DNA of 41,874 nucleotides from an uncultured Clostridia bacterium (GTDB lineage Bacteria; Bacillota; Clostridia; TANB77; CAG-508). The stretch is taken from positions 1-41,874 of the forward strand of contig CALXCB010000007.1 in assembly GCA_944386695.1 (NCBI GenBank). The letters run 5' to 3'. Positions 1 to 8,393 of the stretch are shown piece by piece (the stretch's first letter is position 1; each line of letters opens with the position of its first letter). Under the pieces are notes generated by a model. The model was not told the DNA's origin. It ran no database searches and was given only the letters and a program-made list of their open reading frames with translations. The position numbers and the translations under genes were made by a program.

Positions 1-195
1 CCTATTGGTATATTGCTTTGTTCTGAGAAAAATGATGTTGTAGTTGAATTTACTTTACCAGAAGGTAATAAGAATATTTTTACGTCAAAATATCAATTAT
101 ATTTACCAACTGTTGAAGAATTAAAGCAGATTATTGAAGAAGAAAAGAAACAAATTGAAACTAATACAATTTTAAATAAAAAAGAAGAAAGTTAA
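1..195 (+). CDS. YhcG-type PDDEXK nuclease domain protein (DUF1016), C-terminal end only
   Basis: The reading frame is open from the first base of the window and ends at a TAA, so the start lies upstream. The 64 visible residues match the extreme C-terminus of the YhcG/DUF1016 family: a PIGILLCSEKND strand, then EFTLPEG and SKYQLYLPTVEEL, then a charged helix. In this family that strand belongs to the PD-(D/E)XK nuclease fold; the catalytic residues sit further upstream and cannot be checked here. YhcG proteins are often found near restriction-modification or other accessory genes. The TTG at 13 is an internal leucine codon, not a start. The family call rests on recognising the conserved tail. 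Confidence 0.8.
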   Translation, partial: PIGILLCSEKNDVVVEFTLPEGNKNIFTSKYQLYLPTVEELKQIIEEEKKQIETNTILNKKEES

Positions 196-312
196 AAAAA
201 TTCTTTGATATATGACTTTTTCAATAGCACTTGAAAAAATATAGAAAAAATATAAATTCTATTGTATATTATAAATAAATATATTAACTAATGAATGGAG
301 TAAAAATTAAGT

Positions 313-819
313 ATGAAAAATAAAAAGATAATTATTGTCATAGTTTGTATTGTTATATTAATAGTGGCAGTTATATGTGGAATATATTTTTATAACAGAA
401 ATTCTGATACAACAAATGAATCACTAAAAGATAATGCTTATATAGATATATGGAGAGATACTTCAATGGATGCGGATATTGATCTATATTCAACAGGAAG
501 TGGTGTAAATGAAAAGTTATATTTAGGTGCACAGCCAGTTCATTATCTTATAAATAAAAACGGCGATATATATACATATCAAGACAGCTCATACCAAAAT
601 AAGATGACAGGTAAAAGAGACCCTGCAACAGTTAAATATATAAAACAGATTTCACAATCTGATTTAGAAAAATTAGAAAATGATTTAAAATCAATTATAG
701 AAAATAATAGTAGTAATTCTATTAGTTTTAATTCTACATATTGGTATATAAAACTAGACAGCAAATCTACTAGGGTTAATGCAAATATACAAACTCAAAT
801 ATTAAATAATTACCTATAA
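313..819 (+). CDS. Unknown membrane-anchored extracytoplasmic protein
   Basis: This 168-residue protein has a short lysine-rich N-terminus (KNKK) followed by one strongly hydrophobic helix at about residues 6-27. The rest, about 140 residues, is polar and predicted to be outside the membrane. No lipobox and no LPXTG motif is visible. The mature part contains no motif I recognise. The start ATG follows GGAGTAAAAATTAAGT, so the GGAG lies about 11 bases upstream, which is a little long. The gene stands alone between the end of the YhcG-like gene and a structured spacer. No function can be given; the anchor is the only supported property. Confidence 0.7.
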   Translation: MKNKKIIIVIVCIVILIVAVICGIYFYNRNSDTTNESLKDNAYIDIWRDTSMDADIDLYSTGSGVNEKLYLGAQPVHYLINKNGDIYTYQDSSYQNKMTGKRDPATVKYIKQISQSDLEKLENDLKSIIENNSSNSISFNSTYWYIKLDSKSTRVNANIQTQILNNYL

Positions 820-904
820 TTGCTAAAAAGCGACTAGTTAAGAAATAATTAGTTACTTATTCTTTTACTATATGCTATATTAATTTTAACAGTTGATTAA
901 TCAA

Positions 905-1046
905 ATTATTTTTGAGCAAAATGTGGGAGGAACACTATGAAAAATAGGTTTATTTTTTGCAAATAACCTCCTTAAATGCTCCAAAAATTACTCCTACGAA
1001 ATTCTAAAATTACTTAAGATACGTAGTTTTAGAACTTTGTGGGAGT
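905..1046 (+). other. Structured intergenic element with two inverted repeats
   Basis: The spacer between the anchored-protein gene and the PIN remnant holds two foldable units. The second is the stronger: 991-1009 pairs with 1027-1045. Written as plus-strand RNA, 18 of 19 positions pair, two of them as G-U. The first unit, about 906-930 with 966-988, is imperfect and encloses a small inner hairpin (AGGTTTATT with AATAACCT). Neither is followed by a good U-tract, so a simple terminator is unlikely. It may be a MITE-like element or a structured RNA. The rest of the spacer (820-904) shows nothing recognisable. Confidence 0.4.
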
Positions 1047-1050
1047 ATAT

Positions 1051-1273
1051 TTAGCAATATTTTTCTAAAAATTCAGTTGCATTCATTATTTCGGGTTTAT
1101 CTATATCAATATCGTTAAAATCTTTATCGCCTGTTATAAAAACATCAACGTCTTCAATAATAGCTGTATGCAAAATAATATAATCAATCTTTATCTCTTA
1201 TTTGAAATAATTTATTCTCCACTGTGGTTGGAGAATAAACTAAAATAAAGGGAAAATCTTTTAAAAATTCATA
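1051..1273 (-). pseudogene. Decayed PIN-domain toxin (truncated and frameshifted)
   Basis: Read on the minus strand directly after the antitoxin stop, one frame gives EFLKDFPFILVYSP, then LFQIRDKD and a stop. A second frame then continues with YIILHTAIIEDVD, VFITGDKDF and MNATEFLEKY before a TAA. Together these are the C-terminal half of a VapC/PIN toxin, whose FITGDKDF strand carries an acidic metal ligand. The first 60-70 residues, with the first catalytic Asp, are missing, and a frameshift lies near 1186-1190. Its position just behind an AbrB-type gene fits an antitoxin-toxin operon in which the toxin has been lost by deletion. Confidence 0.75.
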
Positions 1274-1531
1274 CTAATCCTTCTTTCTATTTTTTCTAAA
1301 TTCTTTTATCATCTTTACAACATCTTCTTCTGTTTTTAAGTCAAGTCTTTCTGCCTCGCCATCAAATGAATCTTGTATTTTTTCTAGTGCAAGCATTGCT
1401 GAATTTTGAATAACTATGTCATTACCTTTTTGAATAAAAAGAATTTTACTTCCTTCTTTCAAACCTAACAATTCTCTAATTGATTTTGGAATAGTTACTT
1501 GTCCTTTTGTAGTTACTTTTGCTAGTTCCAT
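1274..1531 (-). CDS. AbrB/MazE-family antitoxin (SpoVT-AbrB domain)
   Basis: This 85-residue protein opens with the classic swapped-hairpin AbrB signature: KVTTKGQVTIPKSIRELLGL, then EGSKILFI and DIVIQNS, a DNA-binding beta fold made as a dimer. The C-terminal 40 residues are charged and helical (EDVVKMIKEFRKNRKK), the usual toxin-wrapping tail. A TTGATA-17-TATAAT promoter lies upstream. The leader carries repeated AAGGAAA units that include the ribosome binding site and could be an autoregulatory operator (inference). Its toxin partner immediately downstream is a remnant, so the antitoxin now appears to be an orphan. Confidence 0.9.
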   Translation of the reverse strand: MELAKVTTKGQVTIPKSIRELLGLKEGSKILFIQKGNDIVIQNSAMLALEKIQDSFDGEAERLDLKTEEDVVKMIKEFRKNRKKD

Positions 1532-1571
1532 AAAATCACTTCCTTTCCTTTTCCTTACTTTCCTTACTTAT

Positions 1572-1600
1572 ATTATATGATATTTTTTTTATTTTATCAA
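1572..1600 (-). promoter_or_regulatory. Promoter of the AbrB-type antitoxin
   Basis: On the minus strand TTGATA (1600-1595) and TATAAT (1577-1572) are separated by 17 bases. Repeated AAGGAAA units follow before the ATG. Confidence 0.65.
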
Positions 1601-1637
1601 TATTTTTGATGATTTTTATTGAAAATTATAAAGATTA

Positions 1638-2782
1638 TTAAAATCCTTTTTCAATCATTTCTTTTGTTTTGATTTTCACCTCTTTATCAAATTCTAATAT
1701 TTCATCAATATCTTTTAAGTCTCTTTCTTCATACATATTTATTAGCTTTTCTATTCCTAAAGGAATTTGTGTATACTTTATTTTTTTATTAATAAAAGCA
1801 TCAACTAATATTTCATCTGCAGCATTTAAGATAACTTGATAGCAATGCCCTTTTTCAATTGCTGTATATGCTAATTTTAAGCATTTAAATTTATCTAAAT
1901 CAGGTTTTTCAAATTTTAATTCACTTATTTTAAACAAATCAAGTTTTTCTATATTATTATTTAATCTTTTGGGATAATTTAAAGCATATGCTATTGGAAT
2001 TTGCATAGATTTAGGTCCAATATTAGCCATAATTGTACCATCTTTAAATTGCACCATAGAATGTACTAAACTTTTTCTATGTACAACTACTTCAATTTGA
2101 TTGGGGTCAACATCAAATAACCATTTTGCTTCTATTACTTCAAATCCTTTATTTATCATCGTTGAAGAATCTATTGTAACTTTTTTTCCATATGCCAAGT
2201 AGGATGACTCAATGCCTCCTCGACTGTGATTTCATCTGTTATAGCTTTATCGAAAAAAGGGCCTCCTGAAGCTGTTAATAATATTTTATCAATTGGATTT
2301 TCTTCTTCTCCATTTAAACATTGCATAATTGCACTATGTTCGCTATCAACTGTAAGTAATTTTGCTCCACTTTTTTTAGCGGTTTGCATTATTAAATTTC
2401 CACCTGTAACTAAAACTTCTTTGTTAGCTAATGCTACTGTTTTTCCATTTTTTATCATATTGTATGTAGGTTTTAAACCTGCAATCCCAACTAATGCAGA
2501 AACTGAAATATCAAAATCTATTAAATTAGATATTTCTTCCAATCCATCTTCTCCATAGTAGATATTTATATTGGGATACTTTTTTTCTATTATATCTGCA
2601 TTTTTTTTATCAATTATATAAATATTTTTTGGCTTAAATTCATCTATTTGCTCTATTAATTTGCTAATATTTTTACCAGCTACTAGAGTTACAACATTAA
2701 ATAAATCTTTATTTTCTCTAACTACATTTAGTGTACTTGTTCCAATTGAACCAGTTGAACCAAAAATTGCTATATTTTTCAT
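1638..2782 (-). CDS. dxr: 1-deoxy-D-xylulose 5-phosphate reductoisomerase, split by a one-base frameshift
   Basis: Dxr makes 2-C-methyl-D-erythritol 4-phosphate from DXP with NADPH, the committed step of the MEP isoprenoid pathway. The first frame (minus, 2782-2171) carries the NADPH loop GSTGSIGTSTL, ALANKEVLV, and the metal-site segment TVDSEHSAIMQCL. The second frame (ending at 1638) continues with VTIDSSTMINKGFE, HRKSLVHSMVQF and LNAADEILVDAF. Joined, they give about 380 residues, the normal length. The break sits at 2181-2187, where the mRNA reads ATGG followed by seven A and GTT; the zero frame stops a few codons later. Nothing else is missing, so this is a sequencing or assembly indel, a recent mutation, or frameshifting on the A-run. 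The gene stands alone rather than in the common cdsA-dxr-rseP cluster. Confidence 0.92.
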
Positions 2783-2819
2783 ATTATTTTTTCCTTTTCA
2801 ATAATTATTTAGTAATCTA

Positions 2820-2849
2820 ATTATAGCATATAAAATAAGCAGTATTCAA
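2820..2849 (-). promoter_or_regulatory. Promoter of dxr
   Basis: On the minus strand TTGAAT (2849-2844), an 18-base spacer and TATAAT (2825-2820) preceded by TGC, an extended -10. AAAGGAAA lies before the dxr ATG. Confidence 0.65.
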
Positions 2850-2879
2850 TAGCAGATTTTATTTACAAAGATTATATTA

Positions 2880-2908
2880 TTGCAATTTTAAATTAGATTA
2901 TGTATAAT
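2880..2908 (+). promoter_or_regulatory. Promoter of folC
   Basis: TTGCAA (2880-2885), 17 bases, TATAAT (2903-2908). It is divergent from the dxr promoter about 30 bases away. Confidence 0.65.
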
Positions 2909-2972
2909 AAATTCATAATTTAGAAAGAGAACAATAGAGTTCGCAACTTATAGACTTTTAGGAGAAAAAATA

Positions 2973-4286
2973 ATGAAAAATATAGAAGAATATTTAAAGC
3001 AATTTTTTGGAGGAATAAAAGATCCATCTTTAAAAGCAATGAAATACTTTATTAATAAATTCAATAATTTTGAAGAAAAAATGAAATTTATTCATATAGC
3101 AGGAACAAATGGTAAAGGAAGTTGTACAGAGATTATATCTAATATTTTAATTAAACAAGGATACAAGGTAGGAAAATTTATTTCACCACATTTAATTAAA
3201 TATAATGAAAGAATAAGTATAAATAAAAAGGAAATTTCTGATAAAGAAATGTCAGATATAATAGAAGAACTAGAGCTATTAATAGAAAACTATAACAAAA
3301 AAGAAAATGAAAAGATTACTTTATTTGAATTAGAAACCATAATGGCTTTATTATATTTCTACAGAAATAATGTTGACTTTGTTGTATTAGAGACAGGCTT
3401 AGGAGGTTTATATGATTGTACAAATATTATAACAAAGCCGCTAGTATCTGTAATTACATCAATTGGTTATGATCATATAAGTATTCTGGGTGAAACACTA
3501 CCAGAAATAGCATATCAAAAAGCAGGAATTATTAAGGAAAATTCACACACTGTAATATTTGAACAAGGGCCATCTATAGATAATGTGTTTATAAATGAAT
3601 GTAAGAAAAAAAATAATATTTTACATATAATAAGAAATACAGATATATCTCATTATAGTTTTGATGAAAATTTTCAATATTTTGACTATAAAGATATGAA
3701 AAATTTATGCATAAATTTAAAAGGTAAAATTCAAATAAAAAATGCAAGTATAGCTATAGAAGTAATGAAAATTATAAATGACTATGGATATAGGGTAGAT
3801 ACACAAAATATATTAATTGGATTAAGGACAGTTATTCATAAAGGGAGAATGGAGCAATTAAATCATGAACCAAGAATTATTTATGATGGAGCTCATAATG
3901 AGCCAGCAATCGAGAATTTATTAGACATGGTCAAAATGTATTATCCTAAAATGAAAAGAAGGTATATTATATCAATTTTAAAACGAAAGAATTATAAAAA
4001 AATGTTAGAGATATTGTCCCAAGATAAAAATGCGATATTTATTGTTACATCAGGGAATGATGCTAATAGATTTGTTACAAAAGATGAATTATATCATTGT
4101 ATGAGTAAATATGTAAAATATGATAAAGTTTATAAAGAAAATTTAGAAATGGCAATACAAAATGCTATGAATAGTGATGAAAACATAGTTAATTTTGTCA
4201 TAGGCAGTTTTTATACATATGGCACAGTTATAAGAAAAATAGATGAAGTGAAAAAAAATAATAGTATTATACCAAAGAACATATAA
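2973..4286 (+). CDS. folC: Bifunctional folylpolyglutamate/dihydrofolate synthase
   Basis: FolC adds glutamate to folates (and to dihydropteroate in bifunctional forms) using ATP. The 437-residue length is typical. The Mur-ligase-type P-loop AGTNGKGS is at residues 43-50, followed by the folate-loop segment FISPHLIKYNERI. The FELETIMAL helix, the ETGLGGLYDCTN segment and the SIGYDHISILG metal-binding region come next, and IYDGAHNE of the C-terminal domain is near residue 310. The start ATG is preceded by AGGAGAAAAAATA. It is transcribed divergently from dxr and its stop is 114 bases before rlmB; it is probably monocistronic. Confidence 0.95.
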   Translation: MKNIEEYLKQFFGGIKDPSLKAMKYFINKFNNFEEKMKFIHIAGTNGKGSCTEIISNILIKQGYKVGKFISPHLIKYNERISINKKEISDKEMSDIIEELELLIENYNKKENEKITLFELETIMALLYFYRNNVDFVVLETGLGGLYDCTNIITKPLVSVITSIGYDHISILGETLPEIAYQKAGIIKENSHTVIFEQGPSIDNVFINECKKKNNILHIIRNTDISHYSFDENFQYFDYKDMKNLCINLKGKIQIKNASIAIEVMKIINDYGYRVDTQNILIGLRTVIHKGRMEQLNHEPRIIYDGAHNEPAIENLLDMVKMYYPKMKRRYIISILKRKNYKKMLEILSQDKNAIFIVTSGNDANRFVTKDELYHCMSKYVKYDKVYKENLEMAIQNAMNSDENIVNFVIGSFYTYGTVIRKIDEVKKNNSIIPKNI

Positions 4287-4400
4287 AGCAAGAGTGGAAA
4301 AGTTTTTTATGACAAAAAAACAAAAAAACTATAAAAATACATAAAAATATGATATACTTAATATTAGTAAAGTATCAAAATATGAAAGTAGGGGAAAAGA

Positions 4401-5315
4401 TTGAAAAATAATAAAAGAAAAAATATTCAAGATAGAAGACATGAAGAAAGAAGAAAATATGTAAGAAGAGAGAATAATCGAGGAATAGTAGATAGAAGAG
4501 GAGCAATGGAAAGAAGAGAACTAAATAGAAGAATGGAAGATAAAGAAAATTTGATAGAACAAGATTTTGAAAGAATATTTGATGACCAAGTAGAAGGAAG
4601 AAATGCAGTATTAGAACTTTTAGAAAGTGATAGAGATATAAACAAACTTTATATTACAAAAGGAGAAAGAAAAGGTTCTATAAATAAAATTATTGCAATT
4701 GCTCAAGAGAAAAAAATAGTGATTGTTGAAAAAGATAAAAGACAAATGGATATGATGGCACAAACACAAAATTATCAAGGAGTAATAGCGATAGTAGCAC
4801 CATATAAGTATGTAGAAGTGGAAGATATTTTAAATCAAGCAAAAGAAAAGAATGAAAAGCCTTTTGTTTTAATTTTAGATTGCATAGAAGATGTACATAA
4901 CTTAGGTGCAATAATTAGAACTGCAGAAGCCGCCGGAGTACATGGTATAATAATCCCTAAAAGGAGAGCAGTAGGAGTAAATAGTACAGTCGCAAAAGTT
5001 GCATGCGGAGCAGTAGAACATATGAAGATAGCCAGAGTAAATAATATTAATGATACAATTAAAAGATTAAAAGAACAAGGAATATGGATAATTGGAACAG
5101 CAGTAGATACAGAAAAATATTATTTTGATCAAGATTTAACAATTCCATTAGCTATAGTGATAGGCAATGAAGGGAAGGGGATAAGAGATTTAACTAAAAA
5201 AAATTGTGATTTTTTAGTTAAAATTCCAATGATAGGACAAGTTGAATCATTAAATGCTTCTGTTTCTGCTGGTATAATAGTATATGAAGTGTTAAAACAA
5301 AGAAAATATAAATAA
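4401..5315 (+). CDS. rlmB: TrmH-family 23S rRNA 2'-O-methyltransferase, RlmB-type, with basic N-terminal tail
   Basis: RlmB methylates the ribose of G2251 in 23S rRNA from S-adenosylmethionine, using a knotted SPOUT fold. The catalytic domain shows VEGRNAVLELL (substrate-binding domain), then LDCIEDVHNLGAIIRTAEA, GIIIPKRRAVGVN, IVIGNEGKGIRDL and IPMIGQVESLNASVSAGI, the three SPOUT motifs. The first 55 residues are unusual: a tract dense in Arg-Arg and Glu, with repeats of the form DRRxxERR, far longer than the usual leader, and likely an RNA-binding or ribosome-contact tail. The start is TTG, 4-5 bases after AGGGGAAAAGA. The next gene begins 15 bases downstream, so they form an operon. Confidence 0.9.
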   Translation: MKNNKRKNIQDRRHEERRKYVRRENNRGIVDRRGAMERRELNRRMEDKENLIEQDFERIFDDQVEGRNAVLELLESDRDINKLYITKGERKGSINKIIAIAQEKKIVIVEKDKRQMDMMAQTQNYQGVIAIVAPYKYVEVEDILNQAKEKNEKPFVLILDCIEDVHNLGAIIRTAEAAGVHGIIIPKRRAVGVNSTVAKVACGAVEHMKIARVNNINDTIKRLKEQGIWIIGTAVDTEKYYFDQDLTIPLAIVIGNEGKGIRDLTKKNCDFLVKIPMIGQVESLNASVSAGIIVYEVLKQRKYK

Positions 5316-5330
5316 TAGGAGAAAATTTAT

Positions 5331-7106
5331 ATGATGGAGAGAAAATTAAAAATAATAATAATTATACTAGTTATATTGATGGTTTTAATAGGAGTAGGAG
5401 GAACAGCATTATATTTAACAACAGATTTTTTGAAATCTGACGAAGTATTATTTCAAAAATATATTGCTCAAAATGTCCAAAATATAATAGACGTATTTGA
5501 TATTTCAAATGAAGAAGCATATATAGATAAATTGAGGGATAATGATCATAATGAATCTATAAATATGGAATTGAAATATTTAGAAAATCAAGATGATGAA
5601 GAAGAGGTATATAATATTCAAGGAGAAGGAATTGTGTCTCCATCAAAAAGTTCTTTATATAGAAAAATTGATGCAACATATGGAGAGCAGGAGTTAGCGT
5701 CTATAGAAATGTTAAAAGAAAATGATATATATGGTTTTAGATTATCAAATTTGGTGCAACAATTTGTTAGTGTTCAAAATGCAACTATAGCATATTTGGT
5801 TTCAAGTATGGGATATGATGGACAATATTTTTCTGAAAAAATGAACTTAGATAATATAGACTTTTCTGGGCTTTTAACTTTTTCAGACGAAGAAATAGAA
5901 CAACTAATTACTGCATATGCTAATGCAATATTTTCAGAAATAGATGAAAAGAATTATTCTTCAAGAAGAAATGTTGGAATAACACTAAATAATGGAGAAA
6001 GTGTTGATACAACAGCATATATATTGACAATAACTAAAAATGATTGGGACAATATGTATAAGAGGATATTAAATCAAACAATAAGCAATCAAATAGTTTT
6101 AGCTAAGATAGATCAAATAGATGCAAAAATTAAAGAAGCAGGATTTAATGAACCAGAAGGTCAAAGCTTAAAAGAAAAGTTTGTATCTAAACTTCAAGAA
6201 ATAATAAATAGTATAGAATATAGAGGTGCAGATTCAAGAGAAATAGAATTTACTGTATATCAAATGAAAGGAAAAACTGTAAGAACTTCAATAAAAACAG
6301 AGACAAATGAATTTTTAATAGATTTAGATGAAAAAAATGGTAAAACAATTAGTTTAAAAGCTTCAACTACAACAAATGATGAGATTATTACCAAACTATA
6401 TTCTATAGGAAAAGGAAATAGTGAGAGTGGATTTACAAAGAATTTAAAATATAATGATGATACAACAAATTTAGAAATAAATATGACAAATGAGCAAACA
6501 GATACGAATGGAACTACTAATATTACTTTAAATTATTCAAACGAAAAAATTACTAATTTAAATGTCGTAGCAGATATAAATACAGAAATAACTAATACTC
6601 AAACAATACCAGAAACATTTAATGAAAATAATAATATACTTATAAATAATTATGAAGGTAATAATATAATAGCAATATTTGAGAATCTTAAGGAGAGATT
6701 TATTGCAAGTTTAGAAGAAAGCCAAGCTAATATTAATACCAAGATGTTAAACAATATTTTACTTTGGATTGATGAGAGAGAACAAGAATCATTATTAGAA
6801 GATCAAAACAATGCAGAAATGCAAAAACAAAGATTTAATAATCAATTTATTTTATATGAAGGAGAAAACTTAAATTATGAACATGTTCAAAGATTAATAA
6901 ATGTTGTTGGTAAAAATATGTCTAATTATGAGGTTCTTGATGGAAATAAAATAAAAATATATATAGCTAAAGACTCTCAAAATGAACAATTAGCTAGTCA
7001 AATTGCTAATGTTATAATTGAAGATTATACTTATAATGTAACAATAAACTATAGAGAAGATGGCTGGGTAGATTCTATAGATATATCAGTTTATGAAGAA
7101 GAATAG
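5331..7106 (+). CDS. Unknown large membrane-anchored extracytoplasmic protein
   Basis: This 591-residue protein has a cytoplasmic KLK stub, one hydrophobic helix at about residues 7-29 and a long acidic, Asn- and Thr-rich outer part with no further membrane segment. No catalytic motif, repeat unit or sorting signal is visible. Long alternating hydrophobic/polar stretches suggest beta sheets, as in lipoprotein-like substrate-binding or scaffold domains. It starts 15 bases after rlmB with AGGAGAAAATTTAT before the ATG, so it is translated from the same mRNA. It ends before the rpsB promoter. I do not recognise the family; the anchor topology is the only firm statement. Confidence 0.8.
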   Translation: MMERKLKIIIIILVILMVLIGVGGTALYLTTDFLKSDEVLFQKYIAQNVQNIIDVFDISNEEAYIDKLRDNDHNESINMELKYLENQDDEEEVYNIQGEGIVSPSKSSLYRKIDATYGEQELASIEMLKENDIYGFRLSNLVQQFVSVQNATIAYLVSSMGYDGQYFSEKMNLDNIDFSGLLTFSDEEIEQLITAYANAIFSEIDEKNYSSRRNVGITLNNGESVDTTAYILTITKNDWDNMYKRILNQTISNQIVLAKIDQIDAKIKEAGFNEPEGQSLKEKFVSKLQEIINSIEYRGADSREIEFTVYQMKGKTVRTSIKTETNEFLIDLDEKNGKTISLKASTTTNDEIITKLYSIGKGNSESGFTKNLKYNDDTTNLEINMTNEQTDTNGTTNITLNYSNEKITNLNVVADINTEITNTQTIPETFNENNNILINNYEGNNIIAIFENLKERFIASLEESQANINTKMLNNILLWIDEREQESLLEDQNNAEMQKQRFNNQFILYEGENLNYEHVQRLINVVGKNMSNYEVLDGNKIKIYIAKDSQNEQLASQIANVIIEDYTYNVTINYREDGWVDSIDISVYEEE

Positions 7107-7115
7107 AAAAAATGC

Positions 7116-7144
7116 TTGCATTTACATAAAAGTTGTGATATAAT
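7116..7144 (+). promoter_or_regulatory. Strong promoter of rpsB
   Basis: TTGCAT (7116-7121), 17 bases, TATAAT (7139-7144), with TGA directly before the -10 (extended -10). It opens a leader of about 100 bases. Confidence 0.8.
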
Positions 7145-7172
7145 CTGTGCGTTAAATAAAACACATAAAGGG

Positions 7173-7211
7173 AGCTAATAAAGGAGTGCCTAAAAAGGTC
7201 TTTATTAAGCT
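7173..7211 (+). promoter_or_regulatory. Leader hairpin of rpsB
   Basis: AGCTAATAAAG (7173-7183) pairs with CTTTATTAAGCT (7200-7211), with one bulged base and a 16-base loop containing GTGCC. It lies between the promoter and the AGGAGG of rpsB. Ribosomal protein S2 regulates its own mRNA in other bacteria, so an autoregulatory leader is plausible but unproven here. Confidence 0.45.
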
Positions 7212-7252
7212 AAGAACTTTATGGAAGAAATAACAAAAAGGAGGAAATAAAA

Positions 7253-8044
7253 ATGGCAGTAGTTGCAATGAAACAATTACTTGAAGCAGGTGTTCACTTT
7301 GGACATCAAACAAGAAGATGGGATCCAAAAATGGCTGAATATATATTTCAAGCTAGAAATGGAATCCATATAATCGATTTACAAAAAACATCTAAAAAGT
7401 TAGATGAGGCTTATGAATTTATCAGAAGTCAAACAGAAGAAGGAAAAACAGTGCTATTTGTAGGAACAAAAAAACAAGCACAAGAGTGTATTAAAGAGGC
7501 TGCAGAAAAATGCGGAATGTTCTATGTAGACCAAAGATGGTTAGGAGGAATGTTAACAAACTTCAAAACAATCAAAACAAGAATTCAAAGACTAAAAGAT
7601 TTAGAAGCAATGGAAGAAGACGGAACATTTGAAGCATTACCAAAAAAAGAAGTTATATTATTAAGAAAAGAAATGACAAAACTTCAAACAAATTTAGGTG
7701 GAATAAAAGATATGGAAGAAATGCCAGGAGTTATCTTTTTAGTAGATCCTAAAAAAGAATACAATGCAGTTAATGAGGCTAAAAAATTAAATATTCCAAT
7801 AGTAGGAATAGTTGATACAAACTGCAATCCAGAGGTATTAGATTATCCTATTCCTGGAAATGATGATGCAATAAGAGCAGTTAAATTAATAACAGATGTT
7901 ATTGCAAATGCAGTTATAGAAGGAAAACAAGGAGAAAGTTTCGAAAAAGTATTATCTGAAAATAGTGAAGAAACAACTGCAGAAACTATTGAAGAAGTAG
8001 TAGCAAATGAAATAAAACCAGAAACAGTAAATGAAGAGGCATAA
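7253..8044 (+). CDS. rpsB: 30S ribosomal protein S2
   Basis: S2 binds at the head-body junction of the small subunit. The 263-residue protein shows the family opening [49 protein letters not shown] and, near the C-terminus, [12 protein letters not shown] and [10 protein letters not shown]. The last 35 residues are an acidic tail ([12 protein letters not shown] and onward) of a kind common in Clostridia. The start follows AAGGAGGAAATAAAA. The gene has its own strong promoter. tsf follows, as in most bacteria, but after an unusually long and structured 349-base spacer. Confidence 0.98.
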   Translation: MAVVAMKQLLEAGVHFGHQTRRWDPKMAEYIFQARNGIHIIDLQKTSKKLDEAYEFIRSQTEEGKTVLFVGTKKQAQECIKEAAEKCGMFYVDQRWLGGMLTNFKTIKTRIQRLKDLEAMEEDGTFEALPKKEVILLRKEMTKLQTNLGGIKDMEEMPGVIFLVDPKKEYNAVNEAKKLNIPIVGIVDTNCNPEVLDYPIPGNDDAIRAVKLITDVIANAVIEGKQGESFEKVLSENSEETTAETIEEVVANEIKPETVNEEA

Positions 8045-8056
8045 TATTAAAATTTA

Positions 8057-8082
8057 AGAGTAGGGCTTAACTGCTCTACTCT
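8057..8082 (+). terminator. Hairpin after rpsB, possible partial terminator
   Basis: AGAGTAG (8057-8063) pairs with CTACTCT (8076-8082), with GC/GC pairs further in. The following ATTTAATATAA is only weakly U-rich, so read-through into tsf is likely. Confidence 0.5.
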
Positions 8083-8156
8083 ATTTAATATAATTTATAA
8101 ATAGGTAGTGTAAAATAAAATATGAAAAAATGGTAGACATAAGTTGATTAAGACTT

Positions 8157-8269
8157 ATCCTCTAACTCAATTATAATATGCTTTATAAAATTTTATAAAG
8201 GCTGAAATGAATAGGCTTTGCCTAGCCTTTACAAAATTTTAAAAGCACATAGCTTTTAGTTAAGAGGAT
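8157..8269 (+). other. Long folded element in the rpsB-tsf spacer
   Basis: Nearly every base of this 113-base block pairs. The outer stem is ATCCTCTAACT (8157-8167) with AGTTAAGAGGAT (8258-8269), one bulge. The middle stem is 8180-8203 with 8224-8246, about 22 pairs. The tip is AGGC (8213-8216) with GCCT (8220-8223). The left middle arm is itself a 20-base perfect palindrome (8181-8200), so two alternative folds exist. The remaining spacer (8083-8156 and 8270-8393) carries a TTGACA at 8308 without a convincing -10, and the tsf ribosome binding site. It could be an attenuator or a MITE-like insertion. Confidence 0.6.
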
Positions 8270-8393
8270 ACATAATTAATTTAGTCTAAGGGGGGGAAAA
8301 GGTTATTTTGACAGAAATGCTTTAATATCAACACTTTAAGCCACTTTTTGTATAAAAACTTTACACAACCTATAAATAAGGAGGAGATTTATT

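Noticed and set aside
2226..2558. 110-codon open frame on the plus strand
   Set aside because: It lies wholly opposite the conserved dxr sequence, has no ribosome binding site and its protein is a mirror of dxr codon bias.
8308..8335. Separate tsf promoter starting at TTGACA 8308
   Set aside because: No acceptable -10 occurs 16-18 bases downstream.
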